64,000 nucleotides of DNA. Source: Microbacterium terregens. GTDB lineage: Bacteria > Actinomycetota > Actinomycetes > Actinomycetales > Microbacteriaceae. Below, in pieces: positions 1 through 9,811 of the stretch. Below the pieces are notes generated by a model. The model was not told where the DNA came from and ran no database searches. It saw only the letters and a program-made list of their open reading frames with translations. The DNA lies in contig NZ_BAAAWH010000001.1 in the NCBI RefSeq assembly GCF_039534975.1, forward strand, positions 558,001 to 622,000, read 5' to 3'. Each line of letters opens with the position of its first letter. Positions within the stretch are counted from its first letter, which is position 1. A program made the position numbers and the translations under genes.

Positions 1-1725
1 GTCGTAGAGGCGCAATTCCAGGCTCAGCTGGTCGGCATCCAGCTCGGCGAGCGCGTGTCTCAGCGCGGCCGTGCTGAACGCCCCGTCTCGTGACAGCGCG
101 TTCAGGCGCGTCCGCATCGTCCCGATCAGAGCGAGGCGCAGCTCGAGCACGTCGCGCGCGCGTGCCGAGGTGTCGTCGTCGGGAGGCCGGGTCAATCGCG
201 ACCCGGCGCTCTGCAGCAGTTCGGGGGCGAAGGCCGATCCATCCCTCCGCGCGAGCCTGCCCGCATTGAGGCTGGATGCCGCGGCCGCCCGCATCTCGTC
301 GGCGAGGCGTCTCTGCTCCTCCGCCGACGGCCCGGTGCGACCCGACCCCTCGAGCTGCAGCAGCCGGACCAGCCAGGGCAGCGTGAAGCCCTGCAGCATC
401 AGGCCTCCGACGGCCACGAGGAACGCCACGAAGACCAGCAGCGCCCGACCGGGCGTATCGCGGGGCAGTGTCTGGGCCGCGGCGAGGGTGACGACGCCGC
501 GCATGCCCGCCCAGACGATGACGGTGCCGTGCTTCCATCCGAGGGGCGACGCCTGGTAGTAGTCGAAGTCCGCCAGCACCCGCGCGATCCGATCGCGCAT
601 GCGCCGCAGCCGCCGTTCGTGCCGCTCGGGGGACGGTGTCCGCCCGCCCCCGCGCCGGCCGGGCGGACCGAGCGCCGTGACCTGGTCGACGCGGGTGCGG
701 AAGCGCTCGATCTGCTCACGGCCGAGACGGCGGGCGCGGCGGCCCTGCGTGGCCACCAGCACGGCGACATAACCGGCGCGTACGACGAGGATGATCCCCA
801 GGGCGCTCACGGCGAGCCAGGCCGCATGGCCGAGGCCCTCATCGGCCGCGAAGTTCTGCTCGACGATCTCTTTGAGCTCCAGACCCATGACGAGGAAGAC
901 CGCACCCTCGAGCATGAGTTCGACGGTGCGCCAGTTCAACTCGTCGGACAGGCGCTGTTCGGGGGTGAACCAGCGGGCGGCGCCCTGTCCGGTCACGATT
1001 CCGGCCACGACGGCGGCGACCAGTCCGGACCCGCCCAGCTGCTCGGTCGGCAGATACGCCACGAACGGCACGACGAAGCTGAGCGCCGTGTTGGCCGCCG
1101 AATGCGCGACCCACGTGCGCACACGCAGCGCGAGCAGGCCGACCACGGCACCGATGATCACGGCGACGAACACGCCCCACCCGAACGCCCACAGTGCGCT
1201 GCCCGCCGGCATGCTGCCGATGGCGATGGCGGCCACCGCGGTGCGCAGCAGCACCAGGGAGGTCGCGTCGTTGAGCAGGCTCTCGCCTTCGAGCATCGTC
1301 ACCACGCGCGGCGAGATCCCCAGTCGCTTCACGATCGAGGTGGCCACCGCATCGGTGGGGCTCAGGATCGCACCGAACGCGATGGCGAGGTACAGGTCGA
1401 TGCCCGGGATCACGAGGGTGAAGAAGAACGCCAGGGCGGCCGTGCTGACCAGCACCAGCAGGATCGACAGGCCCGCGATCGGGCGGAAGTCTCGCCGGAA
1501 CTCGATGGCCGGCAGGGACACCGCCGACGAGTACAGCAGGGGCGGCAGCACGCCGACGAGGATGATCTCCGGGTCGATCTCCTGGGGCGGGACGAACGGC
1601 AACAGGCTCACGCCGAGCCCGATGGCCACGAGCGCGAGCGGTCCGGCGATCCCCACGCGCGGCGCCAGCGCGGTCGCGAGGGCGACCACGACCACACCGA
1701 CGACGGCGACGAGGAGGATCTCCAT
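1..1725 (-). CDS. Na+/H+ antiporter, CPA1 family (3' end outside window)
   Basis: Integral membrane cation/proton antiporter of the CPA1 (NhaP/NHE) family, expected to exchange Na+ (or K+) for H+ at the cytoplasmic membrane. The ATG at 1725 opens a hydrophobic N-terminus (MEILLVAVVG), and about a dozen hydrophobic stretches follow to residue ~430. The transport core is visible: SPTDAVATSIV near residues 120-130 and EGESLLNDATS near 145-155, the places where CPA1 proteins carry ion-binding Asp residues. After ~430 the protein is charged and probably cytoplasmic. The reading frame stays open to base 1, so the C-terminus lies beyond the window; 575 codons are seen. The start is 5 bp after the mdh stop on the same strand, so co-transcription with mdh is likely. 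The ion specificity is unknown. Confidence 0.85.
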   Translation of the reverse strand, partial: MEILLVAVVGVVVVALATALAPRVGIAGPLALVAIGLGVSLLPFVPPQEIDPEIILVGVLPPLLYSSAVSLPAIEFRRDFRPIAGLSILLVLVSTAALAFFFTLVIPGIDLYLAIAFGAILSPTDAVATSIVKRLGISPRVVTMLEGESLLNDATSLVLLRTAVAAIAIGSMPAGSALWAFGWGVFVAVIIGAVVGLLALRVRTWVAHSAANTALSFVVPFVAYLPTEQLGGSGLVAAVVAGIVTGQGAARWFTPEQRLSDELNWRTVELMLEGAVFLVMGLELKEIVEQNFAADEGLGHAAWLAVSALGIILVVRAGYVAVLVATQGRRARRLGREQIERFRTRVDQVTALGPPGRRGGGRTPSPERHERRLRRMRDRIARVLADFDYYQASPLGWKHGTVIVWAGMRGVVTLAAAQTLPRDTPGRALLVFVAFLVAVGGLMLQGFTLPWLVRLLQLEGSGRTGPSAEEQRRLADEMRAAAASSLNAGRLARRDGSAFAPELLQSAGSRLTRPPDDDTSARARDVLELRLALIGTMRTRLNALSRDGAFSTAALRHALAELDADQLSLELRLYD

Positions 1726-1730
1726 CGCGG

Positions 1731-2735
1731 CTACAGGACTCCGAGCGCCCGGACGGCGTCGCGTTCGGAGACGAGTTCGGCGACGGAGGCGTCGATGCGC
1801 GTGCGGGCACGATCGTCGATCGGCAGGCCCTCGATGACCCGGTAGTCGCCGCCGTCGGATGAGACGGGGAACGAACAGACCAGCCCCTCGGGCACGCCGT
1901 ACTCACCGCGCGAGACCACCGCCGCGGAGGTCCACGATGTGCCGGCCTGCTCGTCGCGGACGTGTTCGATCGCCGCGTTCGCAGCGGATGCCACCGACGA
2001 TGATCCGCGCACCTCGATGATCTCCGCGCCGCGCCCCGCGACCCGAGGAAGGAACACGTCATCGAGCCAGGCAGCGGCCTGCGCTCGCCCGCCCAGCCGC
2101 GTGGCGAGCGCGTCGGCCACGGGCTCGCTGCGCACCAGGGCATGCGACACGTCCGGGAACTGCGTGGCCGAGTGATTGCCCCAGATCGCGAGCCGGTCGA
2201 TCTCGTCCGGCCGCACCTCCAGCGCTGCGCTGAGCTGCCCGAGCGCCCGGTTGTGGTCCAGTCGCGTCAGGGCGGTGAAGCGGTCTGACGGGATGTCGGG
2301 GGCGGATGCCGCGGCGATGAGCGCGTTGGTGTTCGCCGGGTTGCCGACCACGACGACGCGCACGTCGTCGGCCGCTGTGGCATTGAGCGCGGCGCCCTGG
2401 GGTCCGAAGATGCTCGCGTTGGCGGCGAGCAGGTCGCCGCGCTCCATGCCCGGCCCGCGCGGGCGGGCGCCGACCAGCAGTGCGATCTGGCAGCCTTCGA
2501 ACGCGGAGGAAGGATCGTCCGTCACCTCGACGTCCCGCAGCAGCGGGAAGGCGCAGTCCTGCAGCTCGAGCGCGGCACCCTCCGCCCCGCGCACGCCCTG
2601 CGGGATCTCCAGCAGCCGAAGCCGCACCGGACGGTCGGCTCCGAGCATCTCACCGGCGGCGATGCGGAACAGGAGCGCGTATCCGATCTGGCCGCCGGCG
2701 CCGGTGATGGTCACGGTGGTCGTTGCGGGAGACAT
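1731..2735 (-). CDS. mdh: Malate dehydrogenase
   Basis: NAD-dependent malate dehydrogenase (malate to oxaloacetate, TCA cycle), 334 aa, the usual length for the actinobacterial cytosolic-type enzyme. The Rossmann glycine motif GAGGQIG is at residues 12-18, the substrate-loop arginines are in [13 protein letters not shown] (89-101), and the catalytic pair is D160 (LTRLDHNRA) with H188 ([11 protein letters not shown]). The ATG at 2735 is preceded by TAGGCT with a 6-nt gap, which suggests a leaderless transcript. The antiporter follows 5 bp downstream. Confidence 0.95.
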   Translation of the reverse strand: MSPATTTVTITGAGGQIGYALLFRIAAGEMLGADRPVRLRLLEIPQGVRGAEGAALELQDCAFPLLRDVEVTDDPSSAFEGCQIALLVGARPRGPGMERGDLLAANASIFGPQGAALNATAADDVRVVVVGNPANTNALIAAASAPDIPSDRFTALTRLDHNRALGQLSAALEVRPDEIDRLAIWGNHSATQFPDVSHALVRSEPVADALATRLGGRAQAAAWLDDVFLPRVAGRGAEIIEVRGSSSVASAANAAIEHVRDEQAGTSWTSAAVVSRGEYGVPEGLVCSFPVSSDGGDYRVIEGLPIDDRARTRIDASVAELVSERDAVRALGVL

Positions 2736-2741
2736 GAGCAG

Positions 2742-2747
2742 AGCCTA
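2742..2747 (-). promoter_or_regulatory. -10 box of mdh, leaderless type
   Basis: On the minus strand TAGGCT is followed by exactly 6 nt and then the mdh ATG, placing the transcription start at or next to the start codon. No Shine-Dalgarno lies between. Inferred from spacing and from the same arrangement at other genes in the window. Confidence 0.5.
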
Positions 2748-2819
2748 TTCCCCTCGCTTCCGCGGGTAACGAACGGGCCGCGGCCCGCGGGGCTCCTCAC
2801 CGGGCTGCACCACGGCCGG

Positions 2820-2825
2820 TAAGTT
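2820..2825 (+). promoter_or_regulatory. -10 box of the zinc metallopeptidase gene, leaderless type
   Basis: TAAGTT, then 6 nt (TGGCCC), then ATG at 2832. No ribosome binding site is present. This supports the chosen start and divergent transcription from mdh. Confidence 0.4.
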
Positions 2826-2831
2826 TGGCCC

Positions 2832-3704
2832 ATGACTTTCAACGACAACGCGAGCGTCGGCGGCAACACCGCCCGTCGTCGCGGCGCCGGCATTGCAGTC
2901 GCCGGTGGCGGTGTCGCAGGGCTCGGAGCGATCGCCGTTCTGCTCTTCCAGCTGTTCACGGGTACCGACATCTCGGGCCTGATCGGCGGCGGGGGAGTGC
3001 CCCAGGGGACCGACAGCGGCACCGAGATCGCGCAGTGCGAGACCGGTGCCGATGCGAACGCCCGTGACGACTGCCGGCTCGCGGCGGCCTCGCTCTCGAT
3101 CAACCAGTTCTGGGCGGACACCGTTCAGGGGTATCGCGAACCGCAGCTGATCATCGTGGACGGGTCCACCGGGACCGCCTGCGGAACGGCATCGAACGCG
3201 ACGGGTCCGTTCTACTGCCCGCCCGAAGAAGCCATCTACGTCGACCCGACCTTCTTCGCGCTGCTGCGTGAGCAGTTCGACGCGACGGCCGGTCCGCTCG
3301 CGCAGCTCTACGTGCTCGCCCACGAGTACGGCCACCACATCCAGCAGATCACCGGCATCATGCAGCAGAACCCGGACAACGGGACCGGTGAGGACAGCAA
3401 CGGCGTGCGCACCGAGCTGCAGGCCGACTGCTTCGCGGGCGCGTGGGTGGCCGGCGCCTCCAACGAGCTCGACGAGAACGGCGTGCCGTACCTGCGAGCC
3501 CCGACGCCCCAGCAGATCAACGACGCGCTCAACGCGGCCGAGACGGTCGGCGACGATCACATCCAGCAGGAGTCTGGCGGCGGCGTCAATCCCGAAAGCT
3601 GGACGCACGGTTCCAGCGAGCAGCGTGCGCGGTGGTTCACGACCGGGTTCGAAGAGGGTGTCGGTGCGTGCGACACGTTCTCCGTATCGGGATCCGCTCT
3701 ATGA
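2832..3704 (+). CDS. Neutral zinc metallopeptidase (YpfJ family)
   Basis: Membrane-anchored metalloprotease of the YpfJ/neutral zinc metallopeptidase family, 290 aa. One hydrophobic segment (about residues 19-43, rich in Gly, Ala, Val) follows a short Arg-containing N-terminus, so the catalytic domain is probably extracytoplasmic. The zinc site HEYGHH is at 164-169 (H164, E165, H168 as HExxH), with a conserved DCFAGAW-type segment near 200. Cysteines at 69, 81, 117 and 129 could form disulfides. The last codon and stop overlap the ATG of the next gene (ATGA at 3701-3704), so the two are translationally coupled. The physiological substrate is unknown. Confidence 0.85.
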   Translation: MTFNDNASVGGNTARRRGAGIAVAGGGVAGLGAIAVLLFQLFTGTDISGLIGGGGVPQGTDSGTEIAQCETGADANARDDCRLAAASLSINQFWADTVQGYREPQLIIVDGSTGTACGTASNATGPFYCPPEEAIYVDPTFFALLREQFDATAGPLAQLYVLAHEYGHHIQQITGIMQQNPDNGTGEDSNGVRTELQADCFAGAWVAGASNELDENGVPYLRAPTPQQINDALNAAETVGDDHIQQESGGGVNPESWTHGSSEQRARWFTTGFEEGVGACDTFSVSGSAL

Positions 3705-4678
3705 GCGCCGCAGACGACCTCGATTGCCTCTACCCGCCGATCGAGCCCTATGAGTCCGGCATGCTCCTGGTCGGCGACGGCAACCGGGTCTACTGGGAGC
3801 AGAGCGGCAACCCCGAGGGCAAGCCGGTCGTGTTCCTCCACGGCGGCCCGGGAGCCGGGACGTCGGCTTGGCAGCGACGCTTCTTCGACCCCGAGAAGTA
3901 CCGCATCGTGCTGTTCGACCAGCGCGGCTGCGGTCTGAGCACCCCGCACTCCAGCGAGCCGGATGCGGACCTCCGCCACAACACGACCTGGCATCTGGTC
4001 GCCGACATCGAGCTGCTGCGCCGCAATCTCGGCATCGAACAGTGGCAGGTCTTCGGCGGATCGTGGGGCAGCGCGCTCGCGCTCGCCTACGCCGAGAGCC
4101 ACCCCGAAGCGGTCACCGAACTGGTGCTGCGTGGCATCTTCACACTGCGCCGGCACGAGCTGGAGTGGTTCTACGAAGGCGGAGCGTCGTCGATCTTCCC
4201 GGACCTGTGGGAGGAGTTCATCGAGTGCATCCCCGTCCTGGAGCGCTCACGCATGATCGAGGCGTACCACCGCCGGCTCACCGATCCCGACCCGGCCGTG
4301 CACGTCCCCGCCGCGGTCCGCTGGTCCCGCTGGGAGGCGGCCACCCTCACGCTGCGGCCTGATCCGGAGCTGGTCGCCCAGATGACCGAGCCCGCCGCGG
4401 CGACGGCGTTCGCGCGCATCGAGAACCACTACTTCCTGCATGGCGGATGGTTCCGCGAGCAGCAGCTCATCGACGACGCGCCCTCGCTGCGCGGCATCCC
4501 GTCGGTCATCGTGCAGGGTCGTTACGACGTCTGCACGCCGATCATGACCGCCTGGGACCTGCATCGAGTCTGGCCCGAGGCCGAGCTGGTCGTGGTCGAT
4601 GACGCGGGTCACTCGGCCACCGAACCCGGGATCGCCGCCGCGCTCGTCGCCGCGACCGACCGGTTCGCGGCATCCTGA
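3701..4678 (+). CDS. pip: Proline iminopeptidase (S33 alpha/beta hydrolase)
   Basis: Cytosolic aminopeptidase that releases N-terminal proline, 325 aa, family S33. The oxyanion HGGPGAG motif is near residues 47-53, the nucleophile elbow GGSWGS carries Ser121, an Asp lies in GRYDVCTP and the catalytic His in DDAGHSATEP near the C-terminus. The ATG at 3701 overlaps the stop of the metallopeptidase gene by 4 nt and gives the standard family N-terminus (LYPPIEPYESG). Longer in-frame starts inside the upstream gene are less likely. A peptidase pair in one operon suggests a shared role in peptide turnover, but that is inference. Confidence 0.92.
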   Translation: MSAADDLDCLYPPIEPYESGMLLVGDGNRVYWEQSGNPEGKPVVFLHGGPGAGTSAWQRRFFDPEKYRIVLFDQRGCGLSTPHSSEPDADLRHNTTWHLVADIELLRRNLGIEQWQVFGGSWGSALALAYAESHPEAVTELVLRGIFTLRRHELEWFYEGGASSIFPDLWEEFIECIPVLERSRMIEAYHRRLTDPDPAVHVPAAVRWSRWEAATLTLRPDPELVAQMTEPAAATAFARIENHYFLHGGWFREQQLIDDAPSLRGIPSVIVQGRYDVCTPIMTAWDLHRVWPEAELVVVDDAGHSATEPGIAAALVAATDRFAAS

Positions 4679-4719
4679 GCTCGTCTCCTCGCCGAGCGTC
4701 CGCGGAGTCCTGACCGGGC

Positions 4720-6360
4720 TCAGCGGCCTCGGATCAGGTCGGCCGCGACCTCGCCGATCACGATCGCCGGGGCGTTCGTGTGACCGCGGATCAGCGACGG
4801 GATGATGGACGCGTCCGCCACCCGCAATCCCTCGACGCCGCGGACGCGCAACTCGGGATCGACGACCGACGCCGCATCGGACCCCATCCGCGCGGTGCCG
4901 ACCGGGTGGTAGAGCGTGTGCGAGTAGCGCCGCAGTGAGACCCGGGCCCGCTCCTCGGGGGTCATGCCCTCCCCGCCGGTGGGCTGGACCCAGCTGCCGT
5001 CCGTCACGGCGCGCAGCGCGTCGGTCGCGAGCAGGCGTTCGCACTGAGCCAGGCCGGCCAGCAGTGTCGCCTCGTCGATGCCGTCCGGATCGCTGAGGTA
5101 CCTCGGGTCGATCGCCGGCTTGTCGGACGGATCGGCGGAGGTGAGCCGGATGGTTCCGCGACTGCGCGGCCGCAGCAGGATGGCTCCGACCGTCAGCCCT
5201 TCACGGGGCAGGGGCACCAGTCCTTCGCCGACATACGGGGCGGCGGCGAAGATGACCTCGACATCGGGCAGCGCGCCGGCCATCCCGGCCCGGTCGGCGA
5301 CTTCGGTGCGGACGAAGCCGTACGCCTCGGCCACGTTCGAGGTCAGCATCCCCCGCCGTGAGGTGAGGTAGCGCACGAGCTCCCCCGCCCGCTCGGCACC
5401 GAAGAGGGTGCCGCCCTTCGCGCCCGGCGCGAGTCCCGCCACGAGGTGGTCCTGCAGGTTCGCGCCCACCTCGGCGCTGTCGAACACGAGGGGGATGCCG
5501 TGTTCGGCGAGGTGCTCGGCCGGACCCACCCCGGACAGCATCAGCAGCTGGGGGGTGTTGATCGTCCCGCCGGCGAGGATCACCTCTCGGCGTGCCAGAG
5601 CATGACGGGTCACGCCGTCGATCTCGACGTAGACGCCCGTCGCTCGCGGAGTCCGGGAGCCGGGGGTGAAGGTGACGCGACGCACGAACGCGCCGGTCAC
5701 GACGCGCAGGTTGCGCCTCCGCCTGGCGGGCCTCAGATACGCGTCCGCCGTCGAGGCGCGCGCGCCGCGGTGCTGCGAGACCATCGTCTGCGCGAATCCC
5801 TGGCCATCGGGCAGGTTGGGTGCGGTGACGGCGTGCCCGGCCTCGACCGCGGCGGCGAGGAACGCCGCGGTCTGCGGGCGGGGGTCGCGCTGGTGCTGGA
5901 CGTGCTGCGCACCCTCCGATCCCTGCGTCGGATGAAGCAGATCCTCTGTGCGCTCGACCCGCAGGAAGTACGGCACCAGCGACTGCCACGACCAGCGCTC
6001 GCCGGCGGCGTCCGCCCAGTCGTCGTAGTCTGCGGCGAAGCCGCGGATCCACATCATCGCGTTCAGCGACGACGAGCCGCCGAGCGTCTTGCCGCGCGGC
6101 CAGTAGATCGTCCGGCCCTCGAGGGCCGGCTGCGGGACGGTGTCGTAGTTCCAGTCGTACGCGCCGCGGAAGAGGTTCTTGAATGCGGCCGGCACATGCA
6201 GCTCAAGCGCCTTGTCCGGACCGCCGGCCTCGAGCAGCAGCACCGAGACGGAGGGGTCCTCGCTCAGACGAGCCGCGAGCGCGGCGCCGGCGGAACCGGC
6301 ACCCACGACGATGTAGTCGGCGGTGAGCGCATCTGCCGCCGGGAGGGATGCCGCACTCAT
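4720..6360 (-). CDS. GMC family alcohol oxidoreductase (choline dehydrogenase-like)
   Basis: FAD-dependent glucose-methanol-choline oxidoreductase, 546 aa. The N-terminal dinucleotide fold is VVGAGSAGAALAARL near residue 18, the GMC signature region GSSSLNAMMWIRG follows near 90-100, and the C-terminal active-site region contains HPVGTARMG and NAPAIVIGE. The ATG at 6360 overlaps the stop of the upstream aldehyde dehydrogenase gene by 4 nt. The pair could oxidise an alcohol to an aldehyde and then to an acid. Although the protein resembles choline dehydrogenase (BetA), the partner is not a typical BetB, so choline is not assigned as substrate. Confidence 0.88.
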   Translation of the reverse strand: MSAASLPAADALTADYIVVGAGSAGAALAARLSEDPSVSVLLLEAGGPDKALELHVPAAFKNLFRGAYDWNYDTVPQPALEGRTIYWPRGKTLGGSSSLNAMMWIRGFAADYDDWADAAGERWSWQSLVPYFLRVERTEDLLHPTQGSEGAQHVQHQRDPRPQTAAFLAAAVEAGHAVTAPNLPDGQGFAQTMVSQHRGARASTADAYLRPARRRRNLRVVTGAFVRRVTFTPGSRTPRATGVYVEIDGVTRHALARREVILAGGTINTPQLLMLSGVGPAEHLAEHGIPLVFDSAEVGANLQDHLVAGLAPGAKGGTLFGAERAGELVRYLTSRRGMLTSNVAEAYGFVRTEVADRAGMAGALPDVEVIFAAAPYVGEGLVPLPREGLTVGAILLRPRSRGTIRLTSADPSDKPAIDPRYLSDPDGIDEATLLAGLAQCERLLATDALRAVTDGSWVQPTGGEGMTPEERARVSLRRYSHTLYHPVGTARMGSDAASVVDPELRVRGVEGLRVADASIIPSLIRGHTNAPAIVIGEVAADLIRGR

Positions 6361-8165
6361 GCGCGGTAGGCCTGAGTGAACGTCCGCACGAGGCGCGCGA
6401 GGTTGCCGTCCATGCGAAAGCGCGTGAAGCCCTCGCTCACCGCCGCTCCGGTACGGGCGTCGACGAACCACGGCGGCTTGGGCAGGAGGGAACCCTTCGA
6501 CAGGCTCCTCGTCTTCAGGATCCGCGGGATCGAGCGCGGGAACGGGCGGAACGGGCCGCGTGTGACCGACCGCTCGACCCGGGCCAGGAGAAGGGCGTTG
6601 TGGACCACCCCGATGCCGCTCACCACGTTCTCGAGCGTCCCGCCGGGATAGCCGCCCCACGTGAGGCTCGGTGTGAGGAAGGCGAAGGCCGTCCACGAGT
6701 TGATCGAGATGGCGCCGTATCGCAGGGCGGCGACGGCGCGCTCGAATCCGTCACCCAGCGCGGCCTGCGTGTCCGGATCGATCAGCACGTTGGCGCCGAG
6801 CGTGCCGGCCAGCTTCTCGTTGGCGTGGGCGACGGCGGCGTCCAGGAACTCCTGTCCGTTGCCGGCGAGCGCGATCACGCCGAGCACCGGCGCGAAGTAC
6901 TCCGTCGCCTCGAGCGCGGTCGCATCCTCGTCGGGGGCGATCTCGACCAGCAGGCGGGTGCCGTCCCCGTACCGTTTCGCATGCGGGTAGTCGGATGCCG
7001 CGGCATCCAGTCTCTCGTCGCTGCGGGGGTACCAGACCGAACGAGCGGGCGCCTGGGCATACGCGGTCCGCAGGGCGGCCAGGAACGCATCGCGCTGCGG
7101 CCAGTCCGAGCTCAGCAGGACGACCTGTCCGGCGATGCAGTTGTGGCCGCTGTTCTGCAGGCGCATCGTCACGATGTGCTCCGCCTGGTATCGCAGGTCC
7201 GCGTCGCTCCACCTTCCCGGGACGACGATGATCGGTGACACGCCGCCGAGCTCGGCGGTGATCGGCTTCGTCAGCTGCGGACGCCCCTCGCGCCGTCGTC
7301 GCTTCGCGTCATCGCCGGTGTTCCACACGATCGCGTCGAAGGTGGGCGCGGCGCCGGTGATGTGCACGTGCGCGACGCCGTCGTGGCCGGTCAGATAGGC
7401 GCCGGTGGGGCCGCCGCCGCGCACGATCCGGAGGAATCCGGGCTCGATCAGCGGCGCGAGCGCACGCTCGTAGACCGGGACCATCGCATCCTGCGTCGGG
7501 TTCACCTTCAGCAGGACCACACGGTTGTGCGCGATCAGCTCGTACAGCACATCGAGCACGGGGATGGAGGTCACGTTGCCGGCGCCCAGCACCAGCCCGA
7601 CACCGGCGCTGCGGGTCGGCTCCAGCTGCGCGAGACCCGCGGCGGAGCGTGCCTCGGCCGCGGTGACACCGGGTTCGAACCAGACCTCGCCGGTGAACCC
7701 CGACAGGAGGAGTCCGTCGATGGTCTTCAGCGGGAAGACGTGTGCGCGCAGGCGGTCTCCCGGCGCGGCGTCCGTGCGGATGCCGTCCAGCGGGCTGCCA
7801 CCCTTCGCCAGTGTCCGGAGGCTGTCGCGATACGCGTCGACGGCGACCAGTGTCGCGTAAGGCCCCGAGAGCCACTCCTCGCCGCGCAGAGGATGCCCGG
7901 GCTCGAGCCCCTTCGACGTCGCGGCGACCTCGGCCCATTCCTCCGCGCTGGCGGCCGTGGTCGCGTGCAGGCGCTCGAAGAGGCGGGCGCGCTGGGCGAG
8001 TGTCAGATGAGACCAGCTGCGCGCGCCGGCGTGCAGATCGGCGATCGCCGCGTCGAGCCTCTCGCGCTCGGCGGTGGGGACATCCGTGTCGCTGCCGCCG
8101 GGCGGCGAGGACGCGGTGCTCGCAGCATCGGCCACGCGGGGGATGGACTTCGCGGGGGGCGTCAC
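6357..8165 (-). CDS. Aldehyde dehydrogenase family protein, long form
   Basis: NAD(P)-dependent aldehyde dehydrogenase superfamily, 602 aa, longer than the usual ~480-500 because of an N-terminal leader and a ~90-residue C-terminal extension. The catalytic region is recognisable: the general-base stretch TAELGGVSPIIV and the nucleophile in QNSGHNCIAGQVV. GTG at 8165 has an AAGGAG box 6 nt upstream, and a TAGGCT -10 box lies at 8191-8196. It overlaps the GMC oxidoreductase by 4 nt (ATGA). A short piece of the C-terminus (SLSKG, coded near 6497-6520) looks like a translated fragment of a dispersed repeat with core CCCTTCGACAGGCTC. The substrate is unknown. Confidence 0.85.
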   Translation of the reverse strand: MTPPAKSIPRVADAASTASSPPGGSDTDVPTAERERLDAAIADLHAGARSWSHLTLAQRARLFERLHATTAASAEEWAEVAATSKGLEPGHPLRGEEWLSGPYATLVAVDAYRDSLRTLAKGGSPLDGIRTDAAPGDRLRAHVFPLKTIDGLLLSGFTGEVWFEPGVTAAEARSAAGLAQLEPTRSAGVGLVLGAGNVTSIPVLDVLYELIAHNRVVLLKVNPTQDAMVPVYERALAPLIEPGFLRIVRGGGPTGAYLTGHDGVAHVHITGAAPTFDAIVWNTGDDAKRRRREGRPQLTKPITAELGGVSPIIVVPGRWSDADLRYQAEHIVTMRLQNSGHNCIAGQVVLLSSDWPQRDAFLAALRTAYAQAPARSVWYPRSDERLDAAASDYPHAKRYGDGTRLLVEIAPDEDATALEATEYFAPVLGVIALAGNGQEFLDAAVAHANEKLAGTLGANVLIDPDTQAALGDGFERAVAALRYGAISINSWTAFAFLTPSLTWGGYPGGTLENVVSGIGVVHNALLLARVERSVTRGPFRPFPRSIPRILKTRSLSKGSLLPKPPWFVDARTGAAVSEGFTRFRMDGNLARLVRTFTQAYRA

Positions 8166-8235
8166 TGCGGTCTCCTTCGACGGGATGTCCAGCCTACGTC
8201 GCGGGACGCAGTCCCATCCTGGGCGAACCTCGATC

Positions 8236-9690
8236 TCACGCTGCCGACTCGATGTCCGCGCGGCGCAGCCGGTAGCGCGCGAGGGTGAGCAGGCTCAGTC
8301 CGATGAGAGCTGCGGGCACGATGCTGAAGCTGATCACGATGCCGGCGGTCGCGGCATCCGGCTGGGTCACCATCTGGCCGGCCGTCGACGAGACGTATCC
8401 GGTGAGCGCCAGGATCACCGTGAGCGCGGTCGCGCCGAGGGCGAACCCGATGGTCTCGCCGGCCGTCCAGACGCCGCTGAATGCGCCGGCCCGGCCGGGG
8501 CCATGCGCGATCTCGTCGTGCGAGATGACGTCGGGGAGCATGGCCATGGGCAGCGACTGCATGCCGGCGTAGGAGATCCCGGCCGCGGCGACCGATGCAT
8601 AGATCCAGTCGCCCGGCGCCCACTGGGCCGCGACGATCGTGAGCGCTGCGACCGCGAACACTGCGCTCGCGATTGCGAAGGTGCGCTCCTTGCCGATCCG
8701 GCGGGCGATCACGCCCCACCCGGGGGCGGCGAGCAGGGCAGGAGCGATGAGCGCGATGAACAGCAGCTGGACGGCATCCTCCGAGCGCATCACCCATGTC
8801 GCCACGTACTGCGCGCCCGCCAGCATCAGACCGGTTGCCAGCGCCTGCAGGACGAAGGTCGACAGCAGCGCCCGGAATGGCGCGCTGCGGCGCAGGGAAC
8901 GGATGCCGTCGGCATAGTGCTCGCGCAGCGGCATGCGCGCCGCCGGGGCGAGAGCGGCCGTGCTCACGGGCACGCCGGCCGCGGAGACGGGACGGCGCGC
9001 GACCGTCGTGGCCACCAGCATCCCGCCGGCGATGACGATCCCGGCCACTCCGCCCATGATGAGATACCCGGTCGTCGGATCGTCCGAAGCCGCGCGCAGC
9101 GCCGGACCGCCGGCCCCGAACAGGAGGATCGCGAGCGTCAGCACCACGACGCGCCAGGTGAGCAGGCGGGTGCGCTCGTCGTACCCGGGGGTCAGCTCCG
9201 CGGGCAGTGCGATGTAGGGGACCTGGAACAGGCTGAACGCCGTCGCCGTGAGCAGGAAGGCGATCAGCACCCAGATGGCGCCGACGACCGGCCCGAGCGC
9301 GGGCGGAACCGCGAAGGTGAGCGCGAACAGCACCGCGATCGAACACGATCCGACGAGCATGAGCCGCCGCCGGGTGCCGTGGCGGGCGAGGTCGCGGTCC
9401 GTGAGGGCGCCGATGACGGGGTCGATGACGACGTCCCAGACCTTGGCCGCCGTGATCACCGCGCCCGCTGCGAGTGCGGCCACGCCGAGCGAATCCGTCA
9501 GGTAGTAGGCCAGCACCAACCCGGGCAGCGTGGCGAATCCGCCCGTGCCCACCGAGCCGGTCGCGTAGCGCGCGATGGTCCCGGCGGACAGCCTGCCCGC
9601 GAGCGTCGTGGGCGGCGCGTGAGAGTCCGCGGCGGCCTCCGCGGGGCCGGCGGACGCGGCAGCGCGGGCGTCGGGAGCGTCTGGGCTCAT
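8236..9690 (-). CDS. MFS transporter, GPH sugar:cation symporter family
   Basis: Inner-membrane symporter of the glycoside-pentoside-hexuronide (MelB-like) family, 484 aa with about 12 hydrophobic segments. Family features are the GSVGTGGF start of TM1, the DVVIDPVIGALTDR loop after TM2, the RRRLMLVGS loop, and a long central loop. The ATG at 9690 is chosen because it lies 6 nt after a TACACT -10 box and begins a short polar leader before TM1; longer in-frame starts would run into unrelated sequence. The gene stands alone, 70 bp upstream of the aldehyde dehydrogenase start and in the same direction. The substrate, a sugar or sugar derivative, cannot be told. Confidence 0.85.
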   Translation of the reverse strand: MSPDAPDARAAASAGPAEAAADSHAPPTTLAGRLSAGTIARYATGSVGTGGFATLPGLVLAYYLTDSLGVAALAAGAVITAAKVWDVVIDPVIGALTDRDLARHGTRRRLMLVGSCSIAVLFALTFAVPPALGPVVGAIWVLIAFLLTATAFSLFQVPYIALPAELTPGYDERTRLLTWRVVVLTLAILLFGAGGPALRAASDDPTTGYLIMGGVAGIVIAGGMLVATTVARRPVSAAGVPVSTAALAPAARMPLREHYADGIRSLRRSAPFRALLSTFVLQALATGLMLAGAQYVATWVMRSEDAVQLLFIALIAPALLAAPGWGVIARRIGKERTFAIASAVFAVAALTIVAAQWAPGDWIYASVAAAGISYAGMQSLPMAMLPDVISHDEIAHGPGRAGAFSGVWTAGETIGFALGATALTVILALTGYVSSTAGQMVTQPDAATAGIVISFSIVPAALIGLSLLTLARYRLRRADIESAA

Positions 9691-9696
9691 CGCGCC

Positions 9697-9702
9697 AGTG
9701 TA
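9697..9702 (-). promoter_or_regulatory. -10 box of the GPH transporter gene, leaderless type
   Basis: TACACT on the minus strand, then 6 nt, then the ATG at 9690. It has the same geometry as mdh, kynA and radA. Confidence 0.5.
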
Positions 9703-9811
9703 GAGCGACGCGACGCGGGGCCGGCCGTCTGGTCGCCGGGCCGGCGAGAGGGACGAGATCGATGAGTCGGGGCGGCTCGGTCCGGCGTCGCACCGCGGAG
9801 TCGCCGGACCC

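Noticed and set aside
4720..8165. GMC oxidoreductase and ALDH as betA-betB for choline
   Set aside because: The 602-aa ALDH is unlike BetB, and no BCCT choline transporter or betI regulator is nearby.
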